64,000 bases of DNA, taken from Plenodomus lindquistii (lineage: Eukaryota > Ascomycota > Dothideomycetes > Pleosporales > Leptosphaeriaceae). Position numbers and translations under genes: made by a program. Each line of letters opens with the position of its first letter. Position 1 is the first letter of the stretch. The stretch is taken from positions 310,001 to 374,000 of the forward strand of contig JANUWI010000005.1 of the NCBI GenBank assembly GCA_025504975.1, written 5' to 3'. The notes beneath the pieces were generated by a model that worked only from the letters and a program-made list of their open reading frames with translations, searched no databases and was not told where the DNA came from. Shown one piece after another: positions 41,478 through 52,244 of the stretch.

Positions 41478-43444
41478 TCACCCCATACTCCCCCCACTCC
41501 TATCCCCCGAAATAATCCCCGCCATCTTCAACAACTCCCTATCCATCTCCGCATCCCCCGTCCCCAAATTGACCCTCCGTCTCGCCTCAGCCTCGCGTTC
41601 CTGCCACGCCCACTCTCTCCTCTGCGCCTCAGCCACCTCATCCCCCCCACACCCCCACACCTCTAAACTCTCAATCTCAAACCGATCCTGCCAATCCCTC
41701 TTCCTCCTTACCGGCAACGCACTAGGATAAAAACTGCCCCCTCCATCCGCCAAATGCGTAAACACGCCAAACTCGAGCGCATCGTCGAGATGCAGGGATA
41801 CGGGACCGGGGCGGAATAAAGGGTGAGAAGAAGAAGAGGAGGAGGAATACGAGTGTGCAGAGGATTGCGTGGGGATTGGGGTTCCGAGACCGATTCCGGG
41901 GGGTTGGGTTGGCGATTTGGAAAAGTAAATGTAGTCTGTGCTGTATTTGCTTGCTTTGAAGACGTCGTGTGTGGGGGAGAGTTGGAAGAGGAGTGCTGTA
42001 TCGTCGCCGAAACAGGATTTGCCTGTGTGTTTCCATTGACTGGGGATGTAGGCGCCGTAGATGAGCATTTGGTTTTCTTGTGACGAGGAGACGCTGTTGG
42101 GGTGGCGTTTCGGGGGGAGCATGTCTTGGAGGGCGCGTTCGCGGGTGCTGGATGGGGTTGCGGGGAGGGGCCGGCCTTTGACGAGGAGGATGGTTGGGGC
42201 GCGCCAGTTGAAGACTTGTTTTTCGAAGGAACCCATGCTAAAGCCGTGGGTGTTGCCGCTGTAGAGCGGTCGTAAGCGGCGGAAAAGACTGTTGCCTTTG
42301 AGGAAGAAGGAGAGCTGGTTGAGAATAGTGAGGTTGAGAATCTCGCCAGGCTCGCGGAGGATAGGCTCTGGATCGACGACTGGCTTGGGTGGTGGTATTA
42401 CAGGATGGGTATCTTGTGAAGGTGATGAAGGGTCGTTTTTGCGCTTGGAGAGGTCAAAGTCCTTTGCGAAGAGGAAGTGCTCGAAGAGGGGATTGAGTCC
42501 GTTAAAGAGGTATGGGAAGGCAGCCGAGACAACGGCGTTGAAGTTGCGATATGTGACGCCGGGTTGATCTTCCACACCGAACGATGAGACAATGACATGC
42601 GCTGCCTGCCGCAGCTCATCCACTCGCTCATCCGACAGCTCTGGCGCCAAACTCGAGAGACTCTGCTGCGCATCAATCGGCGCAATGAGCAGCAGAAGCT
42701 CCACCAACTTCAAAAAGTTATCTGTGGGTATAATCGAGTGGTGCACATTCGATTGCTCTCCCTGCTTGAACGCCTCAATCGCATCCATCGAGTCCAGCGC
42801 CGCAAGCACCAATTCGTCATCGTCATCTTCCTCGCCCTCCCCATCTTCAGGCGCATCAATCGCAAAGCCCATGCCTGTGCTCCCTCCCTGATTCTCCTTT
42901 GCCTTTGCTTCCTTCTCGTGTTCTTCCTCAAGGCTCGCCCGCACCCCTCGATCATACACTGCCAGTCCTCTATACACCTCCCTCAACCACACGCCTCTTC
43001 CCCTCCTCTTAAGCACACTCCCATACCTCTCCGTCAAGATCGTGACCACCTTCAACAACGCCTCCTGTTTCAGAATCGCAGGCGCTTGGCTTGGAAGTGG
43101 GAATGCGCCCAGGTAGCTACACATCTGGAACAACACCGAGCCCACGCCCAAGGCATCAGGCAGCTCTAGGAACCGACATAGCGTAGACTCGCTCCAATAG
43201 CGCACGCCAGACGAGGTATCAGCGAGGGAGCGAAAGACGGTCGTGAAGCAGTAGAGTTCGAGCGGGGTGTAGGACTTGGAAGCGAAACGTTGAGCGAGAG
43301 TGTGGGAGAGTTGTTCTGTGGTGCGCGCAGGGTGTTAGTGGTGTGAGCGCATCGTGTTGGTAGCCGATGGACTGAAATTAGGGCTCATGAGAGAATCATA
43401 CCAGGAGTCAGATGCGGAGTGTCATGCGATGCGCCTTGGCCCAT
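41478..43444 (-). CDS. RTC5: RTC5 orthologue, TLDc-domain protein, 626 aa
   Basis: Exon 1 (43444-43402) encodes 14 residues plus one base; an 86-bp intron (GTATGA..CACAG) precedes exon 2 (43315-41478). The N-terminus MGQGASHD fits an N-myristoylation signal. About residues 20-330 are the helical Rtc5 N-terminal region with an acidic insert. The TLDc domain follows (APTILLVKGRPL, IYGAYIPSQWKHT, CFGDDTALLFQL, FGVFTHLADGGGSFYP, IESLEVWGCGG). TLDc proteins interact with the vacuolar V-ATPase; yeast Rtc5 acts at the vacuole and affects V-ATPase assembly, and its myristoylation has been described. The gene lies in the same orientation just downstream of the N-myristoyltransferase gene. The frame alone suggests a Met at 43205; the splice restores the true start. 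Confidence 0.92.
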
Positions 43445-44117
43445 GTTGACGATAGTGGAACTGCGGGGGTGATACTTTGGGGATCTCGACGCGGGTTGGT
43501 ACAGTGAGTGGAGTGTGAGATGACGTGCATGTGCTTATCGCCGGTAAATCCGGTCACCTTCAGTCGGGCCATTCTGCGCCTTAGTGATGCATTGCTAACC
43601 TTCTGCATTAAACAAAATAAGCAGTCACTCTTCGCTTGAGTGTTTGTTCTCACATGTTCATAATTCTGATCCTGTGCTGCAATCAAATCCAACTGTTTAT
43701 TCTAATCCATCCTGTCCTTCGACATTGTGTTTCAACCGTCTCTATTCAACTACGTAGGCTGCAACTGTACACGTACTATGAACATCAGCCTCTCGTTCCG
43801 TCCTCAAAGCCCGCCCTACTGCTGGGCCTTCTGCATCGTCAGCAGCATATTCATAAGAATCGCAGTCACGTATCAGGATCGCAAGGAAGGATAGAGGAGT
43901 AGAAAAGCCCAGAAGCCGTGGTACGACAGAGATCTTGACAGAAGAGGAAGAGGGAGAAAGCCATTGCTGCGCGATCATCTAAGTGTTTGTACTCGTGTCT
44001 TTTTCAGCGATTCATCAAATCGCACATTCATTATATTCTGCGTATGCTCTCAAAATGCGCTTTTCGGCCGTGATACAAAACATTACGCTTGTCGTCGTCA
44101 AAGCTCTTTGTCATCAA
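43445..44117. other. Intergenic, promoter of RTC5
   Basis: About 0.67 kb between the NMT stop and the RTC5 start on the same strand. It has only short frames. No RNA gene or repeat was seen. Confidence 0.5.
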
Positions 44118-45863
44118 TCACAACATGACTAGTCCAATACCGCCCATATGGTTCGCACTCGATTGGTTCCTGCCATCAATACCACCGGGTATCGGCGCAG
44201 CGCGGTAGTTGTAGAGGTAGTAGTGTAGCGAGCCGTCGCCGGCGCCGAATCTTTGTTCTTCCAGGAAGAGAGGGTTATCGAGGAGTGTGAGGGCGTTGAA
44301 GACGTCGAATTCGGCCTGAGAAATGTTAGTGAATTGTCGAAGGACTACCGGTGTGGTAAGGTTCATACCTTCTTAGCCAAAATCAACGCGTCCTTCATCA
44401 ACAAATTGAGCCGCTGCTTGAGCTTCGCATCATTGCTGTCCTTTTCGAATGCGACCTCTGTTCCGTAGTAGAAGAGGTATGCGGCCTTGATGGTGTTGTG
44501 CTTTTTGTTGCCAATGACCGTGCTCTCCAAGTTGTAGAAGGAGAAGTAGTCTGTAATCTTGTGCGTGTGTGGGTCTTCAACAACATAGCTCCATACGACT
44601 TGCTCTTTCGGCTGCTCCTTGGGGCACATCCAGTGCTCGAACTCGGTCTTGTCGAATACTTGCGCCATGTCCATGCGCGCAAGATAGCGCTTGAGCAGAT
44701 CTAGTGTCGCATCTACATCTTTGGCTTCCATTATTCGAAGACCGGGCGTGGTCGTCGCATCAGGCAGCTTATACCTGGTGATCTGGCGCAATTTGGTGCT
44801 GCCGTGTGGAAGAGGAGAGAAGCCGACATCGTAGAGCTTCTCCCAATCTATGGCGCGGTGGAAGTAGCGAGCGGTCGAGACGGGTGTTGGCAGAAGAGAA
44901 CCAACGGTGTATACCGCCTGGAAGGTGCCTTGGACGTAGCAGCGGCGGGTGATTTCCTTGATCAGAACAGGTGCCAATCGCTTGGAGCGAAGCTTCTTGT
45001 GGACACAGAGGAAGTTGACCTCGGAGCACTGGAGGACCTTTTCGCGGACGCGCAGTTTGATGGGAATACCAGAGATGAAGGCGACGAGCTTGCCTGAGGC
45101 GGTCGCGCGGACACCGACGTGCCACTCCTTCTTCCAGCCAGGCGCTTTCAGAGCCCTGCCCATGTCAGTGTGCGCCCTGGACTACAGCAGATTCTCGAGC
45201 ATACCAATTCAGGAACGACGGCGAGTACTTGAAGCGAAAGGTCGCGTCCTTGTCCTCGACGTAGTGATTGGTGAGCAGCTCGTAGACCTCGTCCAGCTGC
45301 TTCTCGTCCTCGAGGTCCATGGTGACCCACTCAAAGCCCGGGTACATGGGGCTGGGGTTCTTGTCCACCTTGTCAATGTCGACTTCCTTGATGGGCCCGT
45401 CCTTGATCTTGTCCTTGTTGGCCATCTCGTCGAAGCTGGGCACGGGCTGTGTCTTCCAGAAGGCGTGCGTGGCCATGTCCTTTGTGTTCTTGGGGGGCGC
45501 GAGGCCGGTGAGCATCTCGTTGAGGCTGAGGTTCTTGATCATCTGCTCCAGGTCGGCCTTGCTGGTCGCCTTGCTCTGCAGCTCGTTCTTCAGCGCCGGG
45601 TTCGACTCGAGCAGCATCTTCTTCTGGTCCTTGCTGAGGTCGCCGCCCACGGCCTCGGTGGCGGCGCCCTTTCCCTTGCCCGTCAGCGCGTCCTTGATCT
45701 TGCGCTTCCTGCTCTTCTTGGCCCCATCCGCTGTCTCGGTCGCATCGTCGCCGCTCTCGTCTGCAGATTCGGCGTCTGGCTGCTTGCTGGACTCGGCAAT
45801 GGACTCGGCGGCCGCGTCGGCGTTGGCGTCGGCGCTGGATATCTTGGAGGATTCTTGGGGCAT
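44118..45863 (-). CDS. NMT1: Glycylpeptide N-tetradecanoyltransferase (N-myristoyltransferase), 547 aa
   Basis: Three exons: 45863-45205, 45155-44369 and 44315-44118; introns of 49 and 53 bp. The N-terminal ~150 residues are Ala/Glu/Ser/Lys-rich and disordered. The enzyme core follows: FWKTQPVPSF, the splice-restored SFLNWALKAPGW, EVNFLCVHKKLRSKRLAPVLI at the myristoyl-CoA site, the central YKLP segment, and the C-terminal GGIGLVML whose terminal carboxylate is the catalytic base. It transfers myristate from myristoyl-CoA to N-terminal Gly residues, is usually cytosolic and ribosome-associated, and is essential in fungi that have been tested. Length is near that of other filamentous fungal NMTs. 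It sits beside RTC5, a predicted substrate. Confidence 0.95.
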
Positions 45864-47144
45864 CGTGCGCGGGGCGGTGTTGTTGTTGTTGATGTGGTGT
45901 TGGCGTGTCCATCCAGGGTAAACTCAAGACAGCTCTCCATCATGGTGGGGCGCCAGGCGTGGAGGGGCAGCCGGAACGCGGCTGTGCCTGCCGTCTCTTG
46001 CAGCATCACGTCTGGCTTCTGCAGTGCATGTTGTCATTCACAGTTCAAATGCTTGCATAGCGCATCACACAATGGCTTGTATCACACCAGCAGATGGTAG
46101 CTCACAAATCATCACCGGCATTGGAGGCACACAATGTTTAGAAAAGCTAAAATTACTACAACCCATTCTGCTACACGCACGCCAAACTCGCAAGACCGGG
46201 TATCTTCCTGATGCGCCAAACTCCCCCACCAGTCCATGCATGCTATGCAGCCCAAAGCAAAACGCCAAACTCCCCATGTCCACAAGGTCTCCCTAGGCCC
46301 AAAAGGCGCGACAGAGTACATTACTGCAAGACATGTCCCAATGCGCCAATACAACAAACACCGCCTACAGACAAGCCCCGGAAATCCAGGCGGGCAACCC
46401 TCAAAAATCTCTTGTTGTCCAGACTCTCGCTAATGGGCCCATCCCAAAAGCGTAGTATGCAAAAACAAATAACAAAGGAAAGTATCTCGACCTCTAGGAG
46501 GTCGTGTGTCCGGTGTGAGTGGACACATAAGAGTGTGGTGTGGTCTTGGTCCAACGCGGGTGCGGGTGCGGATGCTGTCTGCTGGTGGCCAAGCAGGAGA
46601 AGATTACCGCAAGAGTGAGCGAAGTGGAGAGCCGGAAACCTGGGATAACAAAGGAAAGTATCTCGATCTCTAGGAGATCGTGTGTCCAGTGGGAGCGGAC
46701 ACATAAGGGTGTGGTCTTGGTCAAATGCCAGTGCGGGTGCGGATGCTACTTGCTGGTGTGTCGGGCCGAGCAAAGGAAGATTACCGCGAGAGTGACTCAA
46801 GTGGAGAAGAGCCAGGAACCAAGGATGCGGATGCGGATGCTATCTGCTGGTGGCCAAGCAGAGGAAGATTACCGAAAAAGTGGATAAAGTAAAGCAGGGA
46901 GCCAGGGACCAGGGACCAAGTGTGCGGATGCGCATACGGATGAGTGTCTGTCGTTGTGTTCTGGAAAGTCTAGCAAAACACCGTGAGCGAAGTTCAAGTA
47001 GGATGAACCGCGAGGACAACGCCAAGATCGACATAACTTATCAGTGATGCGAATATACACCTGTCGGCCTATACGGCCAAGCAAGTGTACAACCACAACA
47101 CCGACAACGTATGTTGATCCGACCGTTGATGCAAGCAGAACAAT
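45864..47144. other. Intergenic containing a tandem hairpin repeat
   Basis: About 1.28 kb upstream of NMT1 and downstream of the next minus-strand gene. Its main feature is the tandem repeat at 46469-46914. A 159-codon minus-strand frame spanning the repeat reflects the repeat itself and shows no domain. Confidence 0.55.
46469..46914. repeat. Tandem repeat, ~176-180-bp unit, 2.5 copies, with hairpins
   Basis: Unit 1 spans 46469-46644, unit 2 spans 46645-46824, and a partial third unit spans 46825-46914. Each full unit starts ATAACAAAGGAAAGTATCTCG and contains two adjacent inverted repeats. Hairpin a is CGACCTC-TAG-GAGGTCG (46488-46504) in unit 1 and CGATCTC-TAG-GAGATCG (46664-46680) in unit 2, a paired change that keeps the stem. 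Hairpin b is GTGTCC...GGACAC in both units (46506-46526; 46682-46702), with different loops. The GATTACCG and TGCGGATGC blocks recur in all copies. No coding function is evident; an RNA or DNA structural role is possible. Confidence 0.75.
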
Positions 47145-48736
47145 CTACGAGAACATGGGCTGTGGCGGTGGTGCATAGAAGGGGCGGGCAGGAACGGCAG
47201 GCGACGAGACGATATCCATGGGATCGCCAGGGGAGGACCAGCGGGGCATCAATGGCTGCGGGCTGGGTTGCTTCGGCATGCGCATGTGGTGCTTGAGGAT
47301 GCCCTTGAGAGCAGAGCTCTGGCTGTTCCTCAAGTTCCACCTACGCAAGTTCTCTGCAGCCGTGACGGGCCTCTCAAAGTAGGTGAGCTTCGCACGAGGT
47401 TGGGAAACAGGGAGACGACTTCCGAGGAAGGGCTGAGCAGGAGGCGCACGAGGGCCTGACGGGCGATGTTCCGGCGAAGCGAAAGCGACACGACGTGCTT
47501 GCTCCATCATGACGGGTGATGGGATGGCCTCAGGGTTTTGAAGTTTGTACTGCGCGAACTCGGCGCTGAGCTTGTCGTACTCATCCTCTGATCTCTCCAG
47601 GCTCCTCTTCAAAGTCATGATGTCGTAGTAATCCATCTGGAATATTTCCTTGAACTCTGCATGTGATAGGGTCATATGCCCGTCGCTCAGAATCTCCCTT
47701 CGTTGCACACGGAGAGCGTACCTGCGGTGGCACGCTTGGAGGAAATTGGCGATCCAGGATCCAACGGTAATGAAGACTACTTTCATCTGCATACAAACCT
47801 GACGGTATAGTCGATCGTCGACGGCGTGGAAGACTTCAATGAGAGCTTCAGCACGGGCTGGGATACGGGCCAAGGATCTGCGGATGACAAGACAAGCAAA
47901 GGTCCAGAGAGCGATCACGCCATGAGTCCAGAGAGCGATTACGTATGGCGTAACGCGATCGCCAACCGTCAGAAAAGTTCGCAGAGGATGCTTCTTGGCG
48001 TACTTGAGCGTCTGCACAAAATTCTTCCATGGCCGGCGGCACGCATCGCAGATGGCCACAAGGATGGCCATCAGAATTGCCAAAGCGATACGCAGAGAGA
48101 CCATGGTGGATTCATGGAGACGATGAGCCAGGCGCTTCCCGTGCTTGGCAGCTAGGTAACAAAATATGCCGAACCTGATGAGATCGAAGTATGTGATCCT
48201 ACTGAGCCAGTCCTCAAAGGGGGAAACTGTTGGTGGACGAGCAATCAGGTCGAGACTGAGGGCAGTGGTGGGCGTGACGGTGGAGGGCGAGACTGCGGAC
48301 CTCATATTAGCAACAGTGTACGCGTAGAAGTGTGCGTGGAGAATAGCTTACCTTGGTTGGCTGTGACAGTGACAGTGGGCGTGAACGCGGGCGTCTTCTC
48401 TGCAAAGGCCGTGATAGTGGTGGTCACGGTCGAAGGAGGGGCAGAGGGTGGACGGGCAAATTGCTTCACCATGCTGGTGATGTTGATAACACTGATGTTG
48501 TGCGACGGCACGTCAAGCATAGGGAAGTACGCGGCAAGGCTGGGGCCACCAAGAGGAGCGCCAAACCAGCCGTTGATGGCCATCGTGACCAAGCCCAACA
48601 GGACTGGAAAGGCCCCGAAGAGCATCATGGTTACGACGGAGATGCGAAAGAGTGTGCCAGTACCGGTGGGATGTCCCAAGATAGGCGCAGGCGCGGGTGA
48701 AGAAAGAAGAAAGAAGTGGGATTGTTGTGAGCGCAC
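47145..48736 (-). CDS. Multi-helix membrane protein of unknown function, 510 aa
   Basis: Two exons, 48736-48352 and 48292-47145; a 59-bp intron (GTAAGC donor, TTGCTAAT branch, CCGCAG acceptor). Hydrophobic helices lie near residues 32-58 (ISVVTMMLFGAFPVLLGLV), ~195-215 (IALAILMAILVAICDA), ~245-268 and ~300-318. A Thr/Pro/Val-rich, probably luminal or extracellular segment with two NIS/NIT sequons lies between the first and second helices. The C-terminal ~150 residues are soluble, with a short coiled coil (LKRSLERSEDEYDKLSAE) and Pro-rich tail. Nothing identifies the family. The alternative acceptor GAG at 48301 gives a frame that does not continue; the chosen one does. Confidence 0.75.
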
Positions 48737-49601
48737 GAGGACTCAAGCGCTATCGCAAAGCTTACGGCAACTGGAAGTTGGTGTATGCTGGCGGTAGCTG
48801 TGGGCAGGTGTGGGTCAGTCGTGTGGTGTGGAGGAAGAGAGGAGGAGGGGCGGCGGGCTCTTATACCATCCTGGCGGGGTGGCTTACCTCAGCTCCCAGA
48901 GTTTCCCCGGCGACGGCAGAGCGTTTGCTCAATGATGATAACATGCCTAGAGGGCGGTGGGAGGGCGGTGGCGTGGTGGGGGTGTTGAGCGTTTGCGAAG
49001 TGAAAGCGAGTACGCCGCGACGTCACAAGCTACGGGGATACTCGAAACCCCATAACTCGGGCGAATGGGCCACAGCGATGGGAATGGCAACATACACCTG
49101 CTGGCATTCAGCGATATCAGGTGTCTTGAAGGAGACTAGGAACATCTGGGGGAATCGCAGGTGGCGAGCGTGCGTTTGTAGCCACGGACAATCCCCAATG
49201 CTCGTGTATCATGGCAAGAAACCGAGCGGGCAGATGGGCTTTTTGTAGACAGAATCAATTGTATCTACTATGAACGCGTTAGTCAACACGATAAACTATC
49301 CTACTTTTCTGATCCAGATCCGGACTGCTGTCAGAGTATATCTTCCATGGGTATTGTTCGCCGTACAAAACATTAGATCCAGTCCATCGATCGTTAATAG
49401 CGCCCACAGGACGAGTACAGTTTTTCTGAATATTCAAATGAAATGAAAAGTTGCTTTCGGCAGTGGCCGTATCTAATGTACATGTTCTTGTGGACGGTCT
49501 TTCTTCAAGGAAAACAAAACGCGGTTGCATCGAAATGGGTATCGCCATGCTAGTAAAGAGATAAAGGAACATGGAAAGATACTCAAAGTGAGTTGTATGT
49601 C
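48737..49601. other. Intergenic, promoter of the membrane-protein gene
   Basis: About 0.87 kb. A minus-strand frame of 108 codons (49605-49279) lies immediately after the stop of the EGF-like gene and is best read as its 3' UTR. No other feature was recognised. Confidence 0.5.
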
Positions 49602-52244
49602 TCATGCATTTAAGGACACTGCCTGTGGCGGTGCTCGAAGAGTAGTGCCGTTTTGAAATTGGATGGTGAAGTTCACTAGGTCCATCTCGAATGGACCGAC
49701 TTCAACGCTAGTTTCGGCAGTATTACCGTCACTATTGCTGGTGAGAAAGTTCTGTATCGCTTCCTGTGCACTGGCAGCAATATCTAGGTCCCCGCTTTCC
49801 TGAAGGGCAAGAAGAACGCCAATACGAGCGAAGTCAAGAGCTACGACGTTGCTCGATACAGGCTGTGTCTGCAGAATACCTGACTGCGCGTTGTCCTGGC
49901 CGTTTGAATCCTGACTTTCTCCAGGCTGGCCAACTGTCTGACGCTTGACAGGCTGATCAAGTGCTCGAGGCGGGTGTGGATGGTGCAAGACTGGTAGTGA
50001 ACGCGTCGGATGGAGCATCTCCTTCGAGTTGACAGAGTGCAGCCGATGTAAGGTTGAGCGACTCGCTAGTCCATTGAACGTGATGAGAGCATTCTCTGCA
50101 GCGCAGCTGAGCGACAAGGTGGAGAAAAGCGATAGGATACGGGTTGCGTCGAGGGGAATGGTGAAGTCTTTGTTGGCAGTCTCAATGATCCGTGGGATTC
50201 CAGTACCGACAGTGGCGTTATTAGCTGTGTCAGCTATACTAGTAGCTGCACACCCTGTGGCATCGTTGTTTGTACATGTGCGTCCTGTGAACCCATTGAT
50301 GCATATGCAATTGCATGATAGGTCGGAATTGAGAATCGCAATGCCTCCATTTTGGCAAGTGATGATGCCGTCACATTGGTCGCTGTTAGGGCTAGAGGTG
50401 GGGGCTGGGAGGACCATGGATCCAGTGCTGCTGCTGCTGCCGCCGCCGCCGCCGTTGTTGTTGTTGTCTGAGTTGTTGTCGTTATTATTACCTCCAGTTG
50501 CTCCTTGGTTATCCTGCGCAGCGCTATCGTTGTTGCCCTTGTTCTGATTTGGAATGACTACGAGCACAACCGGGATAATGACCGCAGCGGCGATGATGAA
50601 GAACAGCACGATGAGAAGTGTTATGAAAGTCCACATGGGCATACCGCAGCATCTTCGGGGCTTTCTTGACTTCTCGTTGCTCAGTCTGGAAGTCGTCCCG
50701 CCCCTTGGAAAACCGCGGGCAGAGGGCCATTTGTCGAGCGACCGGTCTCCAGCATTAGGTGTATTTGATCGCAGAGGGGTATCCTGACCTGGAGGAGGGA
50801 ACGCAGCAAGCATGTCGGAGAGACCCGATTGTCGCACATCTCTTTTGTCTGGAGCTCCAGACTCCCAAAAGTCGAACCCAAGACGACTTGCAGTTTTTCC
50901 GCGATCAAGATTAGCTGCCAGTCTTGTAGCCCTTCGGATCAGATCTGGCAGGCTAGTCAAACTGCCGCGCGCCTCGGCGTCTCGGACAGCATCCATGTTG
51001 AGTTTTGGTGGTCGTCGCATTCCGGCACGTTCGGCCAATCCGACAGGGGCCATCTGCTGTGATAGAGGGTGCGGCGGGGTCATGGAACCAAACGTATTCC
51101 TTCCCTTCATGTCCCCAAAGAAGTTTGAGGAATCTGACGAAGAGGTGGACAACCCGACCTGGTCTCGCCCATTGCTGGGTCCTGGAGTTCCGGGTCCCGA
51201 TGAACGGCCATCCCTTGCAGCGACCATTGCCCCACCAGCTACGCCCACGCCCATCCCAACTCCCTTCTTCTTCCCACCGCTTCCAAAGCTGTCAACCGAC
51301 TTGATCGTCATCAAAGACGGCTTGGTCCTTCTTCCTAGACTAGCCTGTCGCGCAAGTACGGGTGGTGGATGGACGAGACCGCTCCGGTCATCGTGCTCAG
51401 GCGATCCAGTATCACGGTCACTTGCAATGGACTCGTCGTCCGAGAAAGGGTCGTCGTCAGGGTAGAAATCGCCATTGTTTGATGGAAAGACATTGCTCGA
51501 TGCGAACGAGCCACGATACGACCGGCTTGCGGCAGACCGAGACTCTGTCTCTTCGACAATGGGTGACACGTATGAGATTTGGGTGTAGTACGATGATGGC
51601 CCTCTTCGTGCCGAAGGTGGCGGGCCCAAGCTGGGAACTCGTCGAGCTTGTTGGACAGCCGGAATCTCGGGCACAGGAAAATCAGGTATATCTCCCAGAG
51701 ACGATGCTTCTGATGCGACTGATGACGTTGTTAAAGGACGCGAGGACCTCTGTGAGATAGGCGAAAGCACATCACGGTTGCCATAAGATGCACCGTACCC
51801 AGGTGATGATGGTTGCAAGTAATTGGACGATGGCGGTGGCGGGAAACCAGGCGACGGCTGCTGGATCAGGAACTCGTCGGAAACGGGTCGCGTGTCTTGC
51901 TGTGGTGGCTCAAGTCGCTCACGTCGCTTCGGTGACCGAGGAGGTATCGCTGGACTGAACTGTTGAATGTTCGTGGATGTGCTTGGAAGAGGCCATTGTG
52001 GCTCGGGAGAATCTCTGCTCTCAATTTCAGGGGCGCTTGGGGGTACGGCTTTCCGGGAAGAGTTTTGCGAAAGAAGCTGATTAGGCCGCTGAGGTAGTCC
52101 TATTATCCTTGAGGTATCTGGGAGCTGTCTCCGGGCCTGTGCTGCCTGCATTCTCTCTCGCGCCGCGCGCACCGAGCCCTTTGCGGCATCGCTACCATCG
52201 TCCACACGTTGGGCTCGGCCGCCCAATCTTGGGTCGTAACTCAT
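49602..52244 (-). CDS. Single-pass membrane protein with EGF-like motif, 880 aa
   Basis: An intronless ORF. Residues 1-535 are disordered, Ser/Pro/Arg-rich and presumably cytosolic (SYDPRLGGRAQR start, many SP sites). A cluster KPRRCCG stops directly before one strong membrane helix (~540-568, MWTFITLLIVLFFIIAAAVI). After an Asn/Gly/Ser-rich stalk (NNNDNNSDNNNNGGGGG) comes an EGF-like module (about 625-658: CDGIITCQNGG...CNCICINGFTGRTC), then a ~200-residue C-terminal ectodomain with a Leu-rich segment. There is no signal peptide, so the topology would be N-in, C-out (type II). The combination is seen in uncharacterised Pezizomycotina surface proteins. Function is unknown; signalling or adhesion at the cell surface is speculation. 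Confidence 0.82.
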   Translation of the reverse strand: MSYDPRLGGRAQRVDDGSDAAKGSVRAARERMQAAQARRQLPDTSRIIGLPQRPNQLLSQNSSRKAVPPSAPEIESRDSPEPQWPLPSTSTNIQQFSPAIPPRSPKRRERLEPPQQDTRPVSDEFLIQQPSPGFPPPPSSNYLQPSSPGYGASYGNRDVLSPISQRSSRPLTTSSVASEASSLGDIPDFPVPEIPAVQQARRVPSLGPPPSARRGPSSYYTQISYVSPIVEETESRSAASRSYRGSFASSNVFPSNNGDFYPDDDPFSDDESIASDRDTGSPEHDDRSGLVHPPPVLARQASLGRRTKPSLMTIKSVDSFGSGGKKKGVGMGVGVAGGAMVAARDGRSSGPGTPGPSNGRDQVGLSTSSSDSSNFFGDMKGRNTFGSMTPPHPLSQQMAPVGLAERAGMRRPPKLNMDAVRDAEARGSLTSLPDLIRRATRLAANLDRGKTASRLGFDFWESGAPDKRDVRQSGLSDMLAAFPPPGQDTPLRSNTPNAGDRSLDKWPSARGFPRGGTTSRLSNEKSRKPRRCCGMPMWTFITLLIVLFFIIAAAVIIPVVLVVIPNQNKGNNDSAAQDNQGATGGNNNDNNSDNNNNGGGGGSSSSTGSMVLPAPTSSPNSDQCDGIITCQNGGIAILNSDLSCNCICINGFTGRTCTNNDATGCAATSIADTANNATVGTGIPRIIETANKDFTIPLDATRILSLFSTLSLSCAAENALITFNGLASRSTLHRLHSVNSKEMLHPTRSLPVLHHPHPPRALDQPVKRQTVGQPGESQDSNGQDNAQSGILQTQPVSSNVVALDFARIGVLLALQESGDLDIAASAQEAIQNFLTSNSDGNTAETSVEVGPFEMDLVNFTIQFQNGTTLRAPPQAVSLNA

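Noticed and set aside
44949..46100. A 383-codon plus-strand open frame
   Set aside because: It lies antisense to the N-myristoyltransferase exons and has no domain; it mirrors the coding strand's codon bias.
46321..46800. A 159-codon minus-strand frame over the tandem repeat
   Set aside because: The frame repeats because the DNA repeats; no start context or domain.
46469..46914. The repeat considered as a CRISPR array
   Set aside because: Units are ~178 bp and contiguous with no unique spacers; the organism is a fungus.
49279..49605. A 108-codon minus-strand frame directly after the EGF-like gene's stop
   Set aside because: Most simply 3' UTR of that gene; no domain or own promoter space.
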